64,000 bases of DNA from Amycolatopsis sp. NBC_01480 (GCF_036227205.1 NZ_CP109442.1:9982001-10046000), one strand, 5' to 3'. Shown: positions 23,762 through 31,720, counted from the first letter of the stretch. Notes: generated by a model from the letters alone, not told the origin. Numbers and translations are program-made.

Positions 23762-24946
23762 CTACGTACCCGCCTGCCATGCCGTCGTCTGGCGGGTCAG
23801 TAGCGCGCCGATGTCGCCGTCGGTGAGGTTGAAGTCCAGCGCGTGCAGACCGTCGAAATTGCTCTGCGGGGCGCCGATCAGCTGGTCCCCGCCGGTGATG
23901 TCCAGCCAGGAGACGGTGCCGGCGCTGTCCGTGGCGTACTTGCACTGGCCGGTCAGCGCGCCCCGGTAGCGGGCGAACCCGGTCGGGTAGTCCGGCACGG
24001 TCAGCGACTGGCCGAGCGAGTTGATGTGCCCGTACGGATTGAGCGCGTTGCCCTCGACCAGCGTGCGGGTGTACAGCACGGTGTCCAGCGGCGTCGGGCC
24101 GTTCGCGCCGGCCAGCAGCTCGGCGGGGTTCACACACAGCACCTGGTGGCCGGTGCCGTTCACCCGGACCAGGCCGGCGCTGGTGCCCGGGACCTGTCCG
24201 CCCGGCTTGTAGCTGGAGTAGGCCACCACGCAGCCGTACTGGTCGGCGCGCCGGCAGGCCGGTACGTGCTGGAAGGTCGACAGCTGGTCGGTACCGCCGC
24301 CGTCCGGCTTGCCGGCCGGGACGGTGATGTGACCGCCGGGCAGGATCGCCGACACGAGCCGGCGCTGTACGTCGGGATGGCCGTCGAAGTGCTTCTGGAT
24401 CAGCGTGGCCACGTCGGAGGCACCCTGGGAGTGGCCGAACAGGACCACCCCGCGCCGCTGGTGGGTGACCGGGTCGATGTTGTCGTGGTCCCAGTAGTAC
24501 TGCCACGCCCGGTCGACGTCACCGGCGCCGGTGGAGTAGTCCGGCGGCAGGTCGAGGATCAGGTCCAGGGCCAGTTCGGGCAGCGTGGCCTGGCGGTACT
24601 CCGGCACGAACAGCCGGCAGTGCGGCGCCAGCATGCCGATCTGGGCGATGGCCTGCGCGAACTCTTCGTCGGTCGGGGCCGGAGCGAGATTCGGGAGGTT
24701 GTCGACCGTCGGGTAGACGTAGAAGCAGTCCACCGGTGGCTGAGTCGCCGGCTCGGCGGCGGACCCGCCCGTGACGTCGGTCGTGGTCAGCGGCACCACA
24801 TGCCCGTCGACCGGGTATTTCCCCTGCGCACAGGGGTCGGCGGCGGCGGCAGGGTGGCACATCCAGACGGGTGCCGGCAGCGCGTCGACGGGTGCGGCGA
24901 GGCCGGCGGTCAACGCGACGGCGGCGGCGAGGATTCCCCAGGACAT
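23762..24946 (-). CDS. Secreted DUF3089 alpha/beta hydrolase
   Basis: 394 residues. The N-terminal hydrophobic stretch (GILAAAVALTAGLAAPVDALPA) reads as a Sec signal peptide, although the usual basic N-region is short, so the true start may lie upstream. DUF3089 marks are DCFYVYPTVDNL and the nucleophile elbow VVLFGHSQGA, with paired cysteines consistent with export. The family is predicted to be extracellular lipases or esterases; the substrate is unknown. It stands alone and converges on the VOC gene. Confidence 0.8.
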   Translation of the reverse strand: MSWGILAAAVALTAGLAAPVDALPAPVWMCHPAAAADPCAQGKYPVDGHVVPLTTTDVTGGSAAEPATQPPVDCFYVYPTVDNLPNLAPAPTDEEFAQAIAQIGMLAPHCRLFVPEYRQATLPELALDLILDLPPDYSTGAGDVDRAWQYYWDHDNIDPVTHQRRGVVLFGHSQGASDVATLIQKHFDGHPDVQRRLVSAILPGGHITVPAGKPDGGGTDQLSTFQHVPACRRADQYGCVVAYSSYKPGGQVPGTSAGLVRVNGTGHQVLCVNPAELLAGANGPTPLDTVLYTRTLVEGNALNPYGHINSLGQSLTVPDYPTGFARYRGALTGQCKYATDSAGTVSWLDITGGDQLIGAPQSNFDGLHALDFNLTDGDIGALLTRQTTAWQAGT

Positions 24947-25624
24947 GATGGAAGTGAATCAGCTGCTCCCCCGGGCGGCCCCCATCCCTCCCCCGAACGG
25001 ACGGCACGAAACCGCCATTCGCCCGGGCCGCTGAGCGCGACTCGCCGGGTTTACCCGGTGCGACAGCCGCCGATGTCAGCGCCAGGGAGTGTCGCGGTCT
25101 CGGCCGGCGACGGATCGGCTGGCGCGGGTCCGGAGGTCTTGCGCCCACCAGAGCGGCGGCTGGTTCGGGCAGCAGCAGCGAGAAGACGGGCGAGGCAAGC
25201 AGCTTGGTGCACATCGCGGCCGGCATGCTCGCAAACCGGGAAGCCGGTCACCGGATTCCCCGGCGACCGAGGTGACGAGAATCCTGGGCCTGCTTCGAGT
25301 GTCCAAAGCAGACTTCGAGCAGGACGCCCGGCGCTCCCGGGAATGACGGCGTCCGAACTCGCGACGGCGGACCTGTGGGCCACCGGCGTCACCCCCCGGC
25401 GTGCATCCCGTCGCGTTTCTCCGCGCCCACGTCGAGCGCCTCGGCGCCCCTCGAGCGCGCTGCCCGCCGTCCCGGACGGCACGCGTATCAAGATCGGCGG
25501 CGCCGTGACGCACAAACAGCGCCCGGCCACCGATCACGGGATGGACGCGTTTCGACCGCCGTCCGCTGGGTACCCGGATCTTGCTCCGCTGATGGGGCGA
25601 TGACGAAGGCAGGAGAACGATTCG
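24947..25624. other. 678-bp region without a convincing gene
   Basis: Several open frames exist on both strands, but none has a ribosome site, a family resemblance or normal codon use. Base usage between about 25070 and 25340 is less ordered than in neighbouring genes and may be decayed coding sequence. The promoter of the DUF3089 gene should lie at its left end. Confidence 0.45.
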
Positions 25625-25786
25625 ATGATGGCGTTGCTGGGGATTCTGCTCGTGGTCTGGCTGGTGTGCGTGGTGGTCGGCATCGCCGTGAAGGGCTTGG
25701 TCTGGCTGCTGGTGGTCGGGATCGTGCTGTTCGTGGCGACGGCGGCGGTCGGGTTCGTCAAGCGCAAGGCCCTCGGGCGCCGGTGA
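25625..25786 (+). CDS. Small hydrophobic membrane protein (53 aa)
   Basis: Starts MMALLGILLVVWLVCVV and ends VKRKALGRR. Two adjacent membrane spans (about residues 3-20 and 25-43) are followed by a basic cytoplasmic tail. GGCAGGAGA lies 9 bases upstream of ATG 25625. Tiny two-span proteins of this kind are common near stress genes in actinomycetes, and their role is unknown. It converges on the rheA-like gene. Confidence 0.65.
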   Translation: MMALLGILLVVWLVCVVVGIAVKGLVWLLVVGIVLFVATAAVGFVKRKALGRR

Positions 25787-25829
25787 CGAAGTCGTGGTGA
25801 TCACGCGAACGTTTCGTGTGCCCGGGAAA

Positions 25830-26435
25830 TCACTGCGGCTTGTGCCGGCGTTCGGCGATGGCCTGTTGGCGTACGTTGTCGCTCTGCTTGCCCACCGCGG
25901 CGACCCGGTCGGCCAGATCGGTGTGCCCGATGAGGTAGCGGTGGGTGGCGGCCAGCGGTGCCAGCAGCGCGGCCGCGTCATCCTCGCCGAGGGCCTCGGC
26001 CAGATTCGCGGCGGCGCGCCGGCCCGCGGCCGGCATGCCCTCGGCGCCGCTGACGTGGGCGGCGAGCTGGCGTAGAACGGTGGCCTGACGGCGTGCCCAC
26101 GCCGTGACAGCCCGGTCTCCCGCCCGCCGGTCACGTTGCGCGTCGACCCGGCCCTCCCCGGTGCTCTCCCCGGTTTCCGACGGGCGCAGGCGCAGGTAGC
26201 GGCGCTCCGCGGCCTGTCTGCTTGCGACCCCGAGCGCGGGGGCCAGCGCCGCCCAGCTCACCCGCTCGGCCCGTGCGGCCGTGATCAGTTCCGGCTCCCA
26301 GCGGTTCAGCTCCTCGCGCAACCCGTGCAGCGCGACCAGCGCGCTCAGGAGCGCACCCCCATCCGCCGTGCCGGCACGGGCGTCGTCGACCGCTTGCCGT
26401 AGCTCGTGCAGCTGGTTTTCCAGCTCACTGTCCAT
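25830..26435 (-). CDS. rheA: RheA-like repressor of Hsp18 (HSP18 transcriptional regulator)
   Basis: 201 residues. A predicted coiled N-terminus (LENQLHELRQAVDDAR) precedes a helix-turn-helix-like segment VSWAALAPALGVASRQAAERRYLRLRP, followed by a helical C-terminal half. It resembles proteins annotated as HSP18 transcriptional regulator after RheA, the heat-sensing repressor of Streptomyces hsp18. The assignment is strengthened by two RheA-type inverted repeats, one beside this gene (26464-26482) and one in the hsp18 promoter (28996-29014). It is divergent from the DUF6292 gene. Confidence 0.7.
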   Translation of the reverse strand: MDSELENQLHELRQAVDDARAGTADGGALLSALVALHGLREELNRWEPELITAARAERVSWAALAPALGVASRQAAERRYLRLRPSETGESTGEGRVDAQRDRRAGDRAVTAWARRQATVLRQLAAHVSGAEGMPAAGRRAAANLAEALGEDDAAALLAPLAATHRYLIGHTDLADRVAAVGKQSDNVRQQAIAERRHKPQ

Positions 26436-26462
26436 CAGGTCAACCTTTCGACGACTACCTGC

Positions 26463-26491
26463 TTGTCAACCAGTAGATGACATGTTAGAAC
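26463..26491 (+). promoter_or_regulatory. Heat-shock-type promoter with RheA operator, upstream of the DUF6292 gene
   Basis: The -35 is TTGTCA (26463-26468), the spacer 17 bp, and the -10 TAGAAC (26486-26491). Within it, TGTCAACCAGTAGATGACA (26464-26482) fits the RheA pattern TGTC-N-N-C-N5-GATGACA. It matches the hsp18 promoter at 28987-29015 element by element. Confidence 0.7.
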
Positions 26492-26541
26492 CGGAGGGCG
26501 TGTTGACGAAACCCTTGTCACCGATCCAGGAGGTGGAACCG

Positions 26542-26979
26542 ATGTTGATGCGCACCGGCCCGTTCCCCGATTTCGCGACCGGCCATCATCCCGCCGCCCT
26601 GGCGTTGCGCGCCTATCTGGCCGCTGTCACCGGCGAGCTGGGTATCGGGCTTGAATCCTGCACGGTGGACCACGCCAAGCCGCTGAGCGCCTACATCGCC
26701 CTGGACGGCCACCCGCACTACCCCGGACGGGACCTCGCGCTGTTGTGGGACGAGGAACGCGGCTGGGCGGCCGCCGTCGAAACCCACTCCGGGGAAGACC
26801 TCATCATCCTGCGCTACCTCGACTCCCCGGCGGTGGCCCCCTCGCCGCACAGCGTCGCGCGGTTCGCGCGCGCGGTGCTCGAGGACGACCACGCCTGCGG
26901 CCGTCCCGACCCCGTGACCATCCGCACCGCCGGCACCCCCGAGGCGATCGCCGAACTCCTCCGGCGAGAGCTGCCCTGA
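26542..26979 (+). CDS. DUF6292-family protein with Hsp18-like start
   Basis: 145 residues from ATG 26542, with AGGAGG eight bases upstream. The core AYLAAVTGELGI, AYIALDGHPHYPGRDLALLWDE and GWAAAVETHSGEDL matches the actinobacterial DUF6292 group, which has no known function. Its first residues, MLMRTGPFPD, and their codons copy the start of hsp18 ([10 protein letters not shown]), and the leader and promoter are copied too. It is probably induced by heat together with hsp18. Confidence 0.75.
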   Translation: MLMRTGPFPDFATGHHPAALALRAYLAAVTGELGIGLESCTVDHAKPLSAYIALDGHPHYPGRDLALLWDEERGWAAAVETHSGEDLIILRYLDSPAVAPSPHSVARFARAVLEDDHACGRPDPVTIRTAGTPEAIAELLRRELP

Positions 26980-27104
26980 GCACGGAACCAGGTCGCCCGG
27001 TTCTGTCTCGCCGCTCCGCTCAGTGTGACGGTCATCGCCTCGGGAGTAGGTGGAAAGCCAAGGGGTACCCGGGATTGTCGACCAGATTCTCCCAGGAGGC
27101 CTCG

Positions 27105-28085
27105 ATGTTGCTGCCCGATCCCCGGGGTGCGGTGAGCGCCGGGCTCATCGATCTGCTGCGCCGTGATCCGTCCACTGTGGAGTACCAGCCGGTTCCGGAT
27201 ACCGACGCCGAGGACCTTCAGCTGTCGTTGTGGGTCTGCTACGAGCTGTGCTACCGCGGGTTCGAGAGAGTCGATCCGGACTGGGACGGCGCTCCCGCAC
27301 TGATGACGATCCGCCGCGTACTGGAAAACAGGTGGCTGGGCACATTGCGCGGGATCGCGGTCCCGGAGCGGGTCACTGATGTGCCACGAGCGCTGGCGGA
27401 GCTGGTGGCGGCCGATGAGGGGCCGCCGCTGGCGAAGTTCCTGCAGACGAAGGCGACCGCGGAGCAGTTCGCGGAATTCGTGGCGCACCGGTCGGTGTAT
27501 CACCTGAAGGAAGCGGACCCGCACAGCTGGGCCATTCCGCGGCTGAGCGGTCGGGCCAAGGCCGCCCTGGTCGAGATCCAGGCCGACGAGTACGGCCAGG
27601 GAAAGCTGGAGCGGATGCACTCCGAACTGTTCCGCGCCACAATGCGTTCACTGGGACTGGACGACGCCTACGGGCACTACGTCGGGCAGGCACCGGCAAC
27701 GACGCTGGCAGTGAGCAACCTGATGTCACTGTTCGGGCTCAACCGGCGGTGGCTCGGCGCGGCGCTCGGGCACCTGGCCGTGTTCGAGATGACGTCGTCG
27801 CTGCCGAACCGGCGTTACGGCAACGGTTTACGCCGGCTCGGCGGGGACGCCACGGCGACGCGGTTCTTCGACGAGCACGTGGAAGCGGACGCGGTGCACG
27901 AGCAGATCGCGGCTCACGACCTGTGCGGCAGCTACGCCGCAGACAACCCGGAAGCGGCCGGCGACATCCTGTTCGGCGCGGCGTGCGCCCTGACCGTCGA
28001 AGCCCGGTTCGGGACCCACCTGCTGGACCGATGGACGAGCGGGACGCCGAGCCTGCTGCAGGGCGGACTCCCCGGGGCGGCGTAG
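27105..28085 (+). CDS. Iron-containing redox enzyme family protein (haem-oxygenase-like fold)
   Basis: 326 residues from ATG 27105, with AGGAGG eight bases upstream. The all-helical protein has the Glu/His spacing of the family: VCYELCYRGF, VEIQADEYGQGKLERMHSELF, and late AVFEMTSSLPNRRYGNG with FFDEHVEADAVHEQIAA. Such proteins bind di-iron or haem and oxidise small substrates. The precise reaction is unknown. It lies between the RheA/DUF6292 pair and the CDGSH gene, to which it is convergent. Confidence 0.8.
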   Translation: MLLPDPRGAVSAGLIDLLRRDPSTVEYQPVPDTDAEDLQLSLWVCYELCYRGFERVDPDWDGAPALMTIRRVLENRWLGTLRGIAVPERVTDVPRALAELVAADEGPPLAKFLQTKATAEQFAEFVAHRSVYHLKEADPHSWAIPRLSGRAKAALVEIQADEYGQGKLERMHSELFRATMRSLGLDDAYGHYVGQAPATTLAVSNLMSLFGLNRRWLGAALGHLAVFEMTSSLPNRRYGNGLRRLGGDATATRFFDEHVEADAVHEQIAAHDLCGSYAADNPEAAGDILFGAACALTVEARFGTHLLDRWTSGTPSLLQGGLPGAA

Positions 28086-28094
28086 GTCTCCGGT

Positions 28095-28388
28095 TCAGCG
28101 GTTGCCGCGGCTCGGCGCACGGAAACCCCTGACCTTGTGGGTGCCGTCGCAGAACGGCTTGACGGCCGAGAGCCCGCAGCGGCACAACGCCACTGTGTCC
28201 CGGCCGGGATCGATCACCACACCGTCCTGGGAACAGATCTCGAACCGGCCGCGGACCAGCAACGGGCCGTCCTCGTACGGGGTGATTGTCACGCCATCAT
28301 CGCTCACCCGCGCCGGATACCCGACAGGACCGATGACCAATCCCGGGACGTGCAGCCGATGCCTGGTCGGCCTGTTCGACTCGACCAT
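28095..28388 (-). CDS. CDGSH iron-sulfur domain protein
   Basis: 97 residues. The [2Fe-2S] site is CRCGLSAVKPFCDGTHK near the C-terminus, with the three Cys and one His of the CDGSH fold. The N-terminal half, with GPVGYPARVSDDG and GPLLVRGRFEI, is the small beta domain often found ahead of it. It probably acts in electron or cluster transfer. It lies 10 bp from the convergent iron-containing redox enzyme, perhaps its electron partner. Confidence 0.9.
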   Translation of the reverse strand: MVESNRPTRHRLHVPGLVIGPVGYPARVSDDGVTITPYEDGPLLVRGRFEICSQDGVVIDPGRDTVALCRCGLSAVKPFCDGTHKVRGFRAPSRGNR

Positions 28389-28465
28389 GTTCGCCGTAAT
28401 CGCCGCTGCAGCGGACGGCCCCTGGCTTCAGTCACACGCAGGTCCGCCGTCGTGCCGCAAAGCCG

Positions 28466-28497
28466 GGACGGGAGCCCGCGGCTGCGGGCTCCCGTCC
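28466..28497 (-). terminator. 14-bp stem-loop after hsp18
   Basis: Arms GGACGGGAGCCCGC and GCGGGCTCCCGTCC surround a four-base loop, 12 bases past the hsp18 stop. There is no T-run after the stem, which is normal for actinomycete terminators. Confidence 0.75.
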
Positions 28498-28508
28498 GCG
28501 AAGGGGGG

Positions 28509-28937
28509 TCAGGCGTTGATTTCCTTGCGCTCCGGGCGTGTTCCGGTGATCGCGACGCGCCGGGGCTTCGCCTTCTCGGCGACCGGGATGCGCAAGGTCA
28601 GCACGCCGGCCTCGTAGCCGGCGGTGATGTGACCGGTGTCGAGGGAGTCGCCGAGGAACAGCTGGCGGGAGAACACGCCGAGCGATCGTTCGCAGACCTG
28701 CATCTGCACGTCCTCACCGGAGGGCAGCGGCCGGCGTTCGGCCTTCACCGTGAGCACGTTGCGCTCGATGTCGACCTCGATCGCATCGGGGTCGACACCC
28801 GGCAGATCGAAGGAGACGACGAACTCGTCGCCGGCGCGGTAGGCGTCCATAGGCATCGCGCTCGGCTTGGACCAGGTCCCGGTCGCCTGCTGGGCGACGC
28901 GCTCGAGCTCGCGGAACGGGTCGGTGCGCATCAACAT
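28509..28937 (-). CDS. hsp18: Small heat-shock protein Hsp18 (Hsp20/alpha-crystallin family)
   Basis: 142 residues from ATG 28937, preceded by AGGAGG. The alpha-crystallin domain spans residues about 35-125 with [28 protein letters not shown] and the closing [13 protein letters not shown]. The C-terminal extension is short, and the usual I-x-I anchor may be [11 protein letters not shown]. It is an ATP-independent chaperone that holds unfolding proteins during heat stress. The promoter carries a RheA-type operator (28996-29014). Confidence 0.93.
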   Translation of the reverse strand: MLMRTDPFRELERVAQQATGTWSKPSAMPMDAYRAGDEFVVSFDLPGVDPDAIEVDIERNVLTVKAERRPLPSGEDVQMQVCERSLGVFSRQLFLGDSLDTGHITAGYEAGVLTLRIPVAEKAKPRRVAITGTRPERKEINA

Positions 28938-28986
28938 CGGGTTCCACCTCCTGGGGTCAACGGTTCTGTTGTCAACACGCACTGAA

Positions 28987-29015
28987 GTTCTAACATGTCG
29001 TCCATAGGATGACAA
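28987..29015 (-). promoter_or_regulatory. hsp18 promoter with RheA operator
   Basis: On the minus strand the -35 is TTGTCA (29010-29015), the spacer 17 bp, and the -10 TAGAAC (28987-28992). TGTCGTCCATAGGATGACA (28996-29014) is TGTCGTC-N5-GATGACA, one base from the RheA operator reported for Streptomyces hsp18. Confidence 0.75.
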
Positions 29016-29284
29016 GTGCAATGTCAGCGAAAGGGCGACAAGGGTCCGGTCGGCCTCCACGGCTTCGCGACGCGGGTGAACCGTGGTGGCCCCGGCGCGA
29101 GATGCCGCCATGCGGCCACGGCGACCGGCGCGCGCCCCGGGCCAGGCCGCCCGGGGCGCGCATCCACTCCCCGCGGTACTGGTCTTTGCTCGCGACCAGC
29201 CAGGTCGCCGGGATGGCCTGAGGGGCGCCGGGTGGCGCCGACGGTCCGCGGTGCCACCCAGCCGGGTACCCACCCATGCCGTGG

Positions 29285-29554
29285 TCAGATGCCCAGGCGG
29301 CTATAGAGGCGGCTGGCGAGGGTGGCGGCGAGCTGGTTGAGGTGTGCGGTGGGTTCGGATTGGGCGTACTGGCCCAGCAATTCCGCCACGGCGCGCGCCT
29401 CGGTCTCCGAGAGCAGCGTGATCCACCGTTCGCGATGTCCCTGCTCGACCAGCCTGGCAAGGATGCGGGCGTAGTCCTGGTGGTCGCGCACACCGTCGAG
29501 GCCGAACGGGTCCTGGGGCGCGAACTGGTCCCGTGGCGCGATGGAGTCGGTCAT
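29285..29554 (-). CDS. Hypothetical protein (89 aa), heat-shock neighbourhood
   Basis: Not recognised. It is a mostly helical, soluble protein: an acidic N-terminus [18 protein letters not shown], then a helix-rich part with [31 protein letters not shown] and [12 protein letters not shown]. There are no Cys and no membrane span. GAAGGGTGATGCGGG precedes ATG 29554. It is upstream of hsp18 on the same strand, but a 250-bp gap containing the hsp18 promoter separates them. Confidence 0.65.
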   Translation of the reverse strand: MTDSIAPRDQFAPQDPFGLDGVRDHQDYARILARLVEQGHRERWITLLSETEARAVAELLGQYAQSEPTAHLNQLAATLASRLYSRLGI

Positions 29555-29669
29555 CCCGCATCACCCTTCAGTGTGTCGTCCTCTGCAGGCCGGCCGCGCC
29601 GGCCTGCGGATTCTCTGGCTCCGGCGGTCTTCTACGTCGAAGTCAGGAGCAAATCTATGGTGACGGGGG

Positions 29670-29699
29670 TAGACATTCAACCTCGGGTGTGTGTAGTGT
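29670..29699 (+). promoter_or_regulatory. Possible promoter at the start of a 600-bp non-coding stretch
   Basis: TAGACA (29670-29675), an 18-bp spacer, then TAGTGT (29694-29699). It faces a purine-rich region with no genes that ends in a strong hairpin at 30275-30308. This is a consensus match by eye only. Confidence 0.35.
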
Positions 29700-30310
29700 T
29701 CTGCTCATACCGAGAGAGACAACGTCGATCAGGCGCGGGAGATGACGAACTACCCGCGAGGTGAGACAGGACGGCCAGGCAGGACGAAGCCAATCTGTGG
29801 ACAGGTTTCGGCTGGTGGCCGGGAAGTACCGGGATCGGGCAGTGAAGAAGTGCATGGCAAGGCCGGTCCCGGCGCAGTAGTGCAAGTGCAGTAACGCAAT
29901 GGCAAGACAGGTAGTGGCAGGAACGGCCAGGTGGCCGGAGCCGTTCGTTGATGGGGCTTCGGGCAGTGGCCAGCGGCGTGACGCGTGCTGGGGCCGATCA
30001 GTGGAAGGGTTCCAGCCGGTGACGCTCGCAGTAGTCGCAGTTCACGAAGTGATGCAAGGTAAGGGAACACTGGAAGGAAGGGAAAGGGCACATCATTGGA
30101 TCGCCCGCTGCGGCCGGGTAATTGCGCCGCGCGGGTACCGCAGTCCCATCAGATTGGAAGGTGGTTCTCGGTTACGAGTAAGCGATCTCCGTGTCATCCG
30201 TCTCTCGGGCGGACACAGCGGATACAGGAAGTCGGCCTCAGGGCCGGTTGACAATGGTGAAACCCAACCCCTTGGGGACCCCGGATGCCACGCGGCATCC
30301 GGGGTCCCTT
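29700..30310 (+). ncRNA. Candidate non-coding RNA or long leader upstream of the MerR gene
   Basis: About 600 bp without a credible reading frame lies between the hypothetical gene at 29554 and the MerR start. The plus strand is notably rich in A and G, unlike the neighbouring GC-rich coding DNA. A promoter-like pair is at 29670-29699, and a 15-bp terminator-type hairpin closes it at 30275-30308. No known RNA family was recognised. The opposite strand has a 113-codon frame (29750-30091) that is Pro/Leu-rich and lacks a ribosome site. Confidence 0.35.
30275..30308 (+). terminator. 15-bp stem-loop just before the MerR gene
   Basis: Arms GGGACCCCGGATGCC and GGCATCCGGGGTCCC pair perfectly around ACGC. 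It ends 18 bp before the MerR start, so it is either the end of an upstream RNA or an attenuator in the merR leader. Confidence 0.7.
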
Positions 30311-30326
30311 GTGATGTGGAGGTGGA

Positions 30327-30665
30327 ATGATTCCTGGCCAACGCGAGACCCCCGCTCCCGGTTCGGGCGGGACCGACAAGTTCGACGACGATCAGTACCC
30401 CGCCTACACGATGGGCCGGGCCGCCGAGATGATCGGCGCGACGCAAGGGTTCCTGCGCAGCCTCGACGAGGCCGGCTTCCTGGCGCCGCAGCGCTCCGCC
30501 GGCGGCCACCGCCGCTACTCCCGCCACCAGCTCCGTCTCGCCGCGCGCGTGCGGGAGCTGGTCGACCACGGCACCGGCCTCGACGCGGCCTGCCGCATCG
30601 TCACCCTCGAAGACCAGCTCCACGAAGCCCAGCGTGAGAACACCGAACTCCGCTCCGCCGAGTGA
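30327..30665 (+). CDS. MerR-family transcriptional regulator
   Basis: 112 residues. After a disordered N-terminal 25 residues comes the MerR winged helix YTMGRAAEMIGATQGFLRSLDEAGF, then LAPQRSAGGHRRYSRHQL. The C-terminal helix with DACRIVTLEDQL forms the dimer coil. There is no ligand domain, so it resembles HspR-like short MerR proteins, common as stress regulators in actinomycetes. GGAGG precedes ATG 30327. Its position next to the hsp18 region suits a stress role. Confidence 0.88.
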   Translation: MIPGQRETPAPGSGGTDKFDDDQYPAYTMGRAAEMIGATQGFLRSLDEAGFLAPQRSAGGHRRYSRHQLRLAARVRELVDHGTGLDAACRIVTLEDQLHEAQRENTELRSAE

Positions 30666-31006
30666 TCCTGCGAACCCTGGAGTGCGGCCGGAACCCCGCG
30701 GAGGCTGAACGGCGCACCGCGGTCCGGTGACGCGCGATCGACGAGGTGCTCGCCTGCGCCGAAACCGCCTCATTCGTTGAGGTGGAAGAGGTTTGCCGGT
30801 CCGGTCATCGTGCGCGGCGCGCCGGCTGGTGGACGTGCGGCGTCGCGGTCTTCGCGGGCATGTACTCAACCGGCGGGCCGGCTCGACCGTGGAGACGGAC
30901 TGGACCTTCGGTGCGCGGCGGCACCGCCCTGCCGAGTGCGCGGGATGGACGCGAGCTCGTCGACGACGGTCGTCAACGCCCGCAGGCCAAAGCGCAGATT
31001 GAAGAG
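30666..31006. other. 341-bp region without a convincing gene
   Basis: No ribosome-supported frame and no recognisable protein segment was found. Its right edge is the tRNA fragment at 31007, the probable border between chromosomal backbone and accessory DNA. Confidence 0.5.
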
Positions 31007-31052
31007 TGGGGCGGGTCGGGCTCGAACCGACGGCCAAGGGATTATGAGTCCT
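31007..31052 (-). other. 3' fragment of a tRNA gene (CAU anticodon), probable attachment site
   Basis: Read on the minus strand it gives anticodon loop CTCATAA, the 3' anticodon arm TCCCT, a perfect T-arm (GTCGG-TTCGAGC-CCGAC), the acceptor strand CCGCCCC and discriminator A. The 5' anticodon strand is already mismatched (GAGGA), and no D-arm or GGGGCGG 5' end follows. Such 3'-end fragments are left at the far end of elements that integrate into tRNA genes. The orientation puts the element to the right of 31052. Confidence 0.7.
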
Positions 31053-31073
31053 CCTGGGGTTAGCGCTGTGCTG

Positions 31074-31091
31074 ACCTGCGAAAACGCAGGT
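31074..31091. repeat. Small hairpin beside the tRNA fragment
   Basis: ACCTGCG-AAAA-CGCAGGT, a perfect 7-bp stem. The tRNA-derived 10-mer CCAAGGGATT (31034-31043) recurs inverted as AATCCCTTGG at 31114-31123, bracketing this hairpin. Confidence 0.5.
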
Positions 31092-31439
31092 ACCGAGCGA
31101 GCGTTCGGCGCAAAATCCCTTGGGTTTGAAAAGTTCACCCGGACGACGTAGCAGACAGGCCTAGCGTAGCGATCTCGGTCGCAAGTCACCGCGCCTTCGG
31201 CGAGGTCTGGGTGGGGTTCGCCGAGGTCCTCACAGTCGTCCGCCGGGCCCGAGGAGGCATCCGCGCAGAGAGCGATCCAGCCCACCCTCTATCTCGACCT
31301 TGCCGCCACCAGCAGCGCGAGCACACGGTCTCCGCTCCTTCGGGCCAGAAGCGCAGGAACGCCCGAGCCCAGACGACGACCGACTCGAAGTGCAACGCGG
31401 GAGCCCACCTCGACAGGGATGCAAGCCAAGCTTGCTTTC

Positions 31440-31716
31440 ATGGCTAAAGCGCAGATCACACCGCACCAACGGCTCGATGAGAAGCGCAAGTGGATCGCGT
31501 CCCTCGACTTCGGTGGCATCGCCATCGGCGGCGACGAGACGATGCTTCGCGAACTCGGCAACGCGTATCTCCGGACGTTCGAGGCGGCGGCCGAGACCGA
31601 GGCTGACGTCGACGCCACCGTCCAGAAGCTCCGTCGGGTGCGGACACCCCTGGACGCAGATCGCGGCAGTTCTCGGTGTGACCCGGCAGGCGGCGACCGA
31701 GAAGTTCGGAGGATGA
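31440..31716 (+). pseudogene. Small frameshifted gene of unknown function
   Basis: ATG 31440 opens a frame with PHQRLDEKRKWIASLDFGG and AETEADVDATVQKLRR. At about 31636 the protein-like sequence moves to the next frame, GHPWTQIAAVLGVTRQAATEKFGG, which ends at 31716 and looks like a helix-turn-helix. Removing one G from the run near 31638 would give a single protein of about 91 residues. The family was not recognised. It is a pseudogene or a sequencing error. Confidence 0.6.
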
Positions 31717-31720
31717 CTCG

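Noticed and set aside
25051..25530. Open frames on both strands between the DUF3089 gene and the small membrane protein
   Set aside because: None has a ribosome site or recognisable segment; composition is Arg/Ala-biased as in random GC-rich frames.
29750..30091. 113-codon minus-strand frame in the non-coding stretch
   Set aside because: Pro/Leu-rich, without a ribosome site or protein-like pattern; more likely chance in an A/G-rich region.
31007..31150. Complete tRNA gene
   Set aside because: Only the T-arm, acceptor 3' strand and anticodon loop are present; no D-arm or 5' acceptor strand can be folded.
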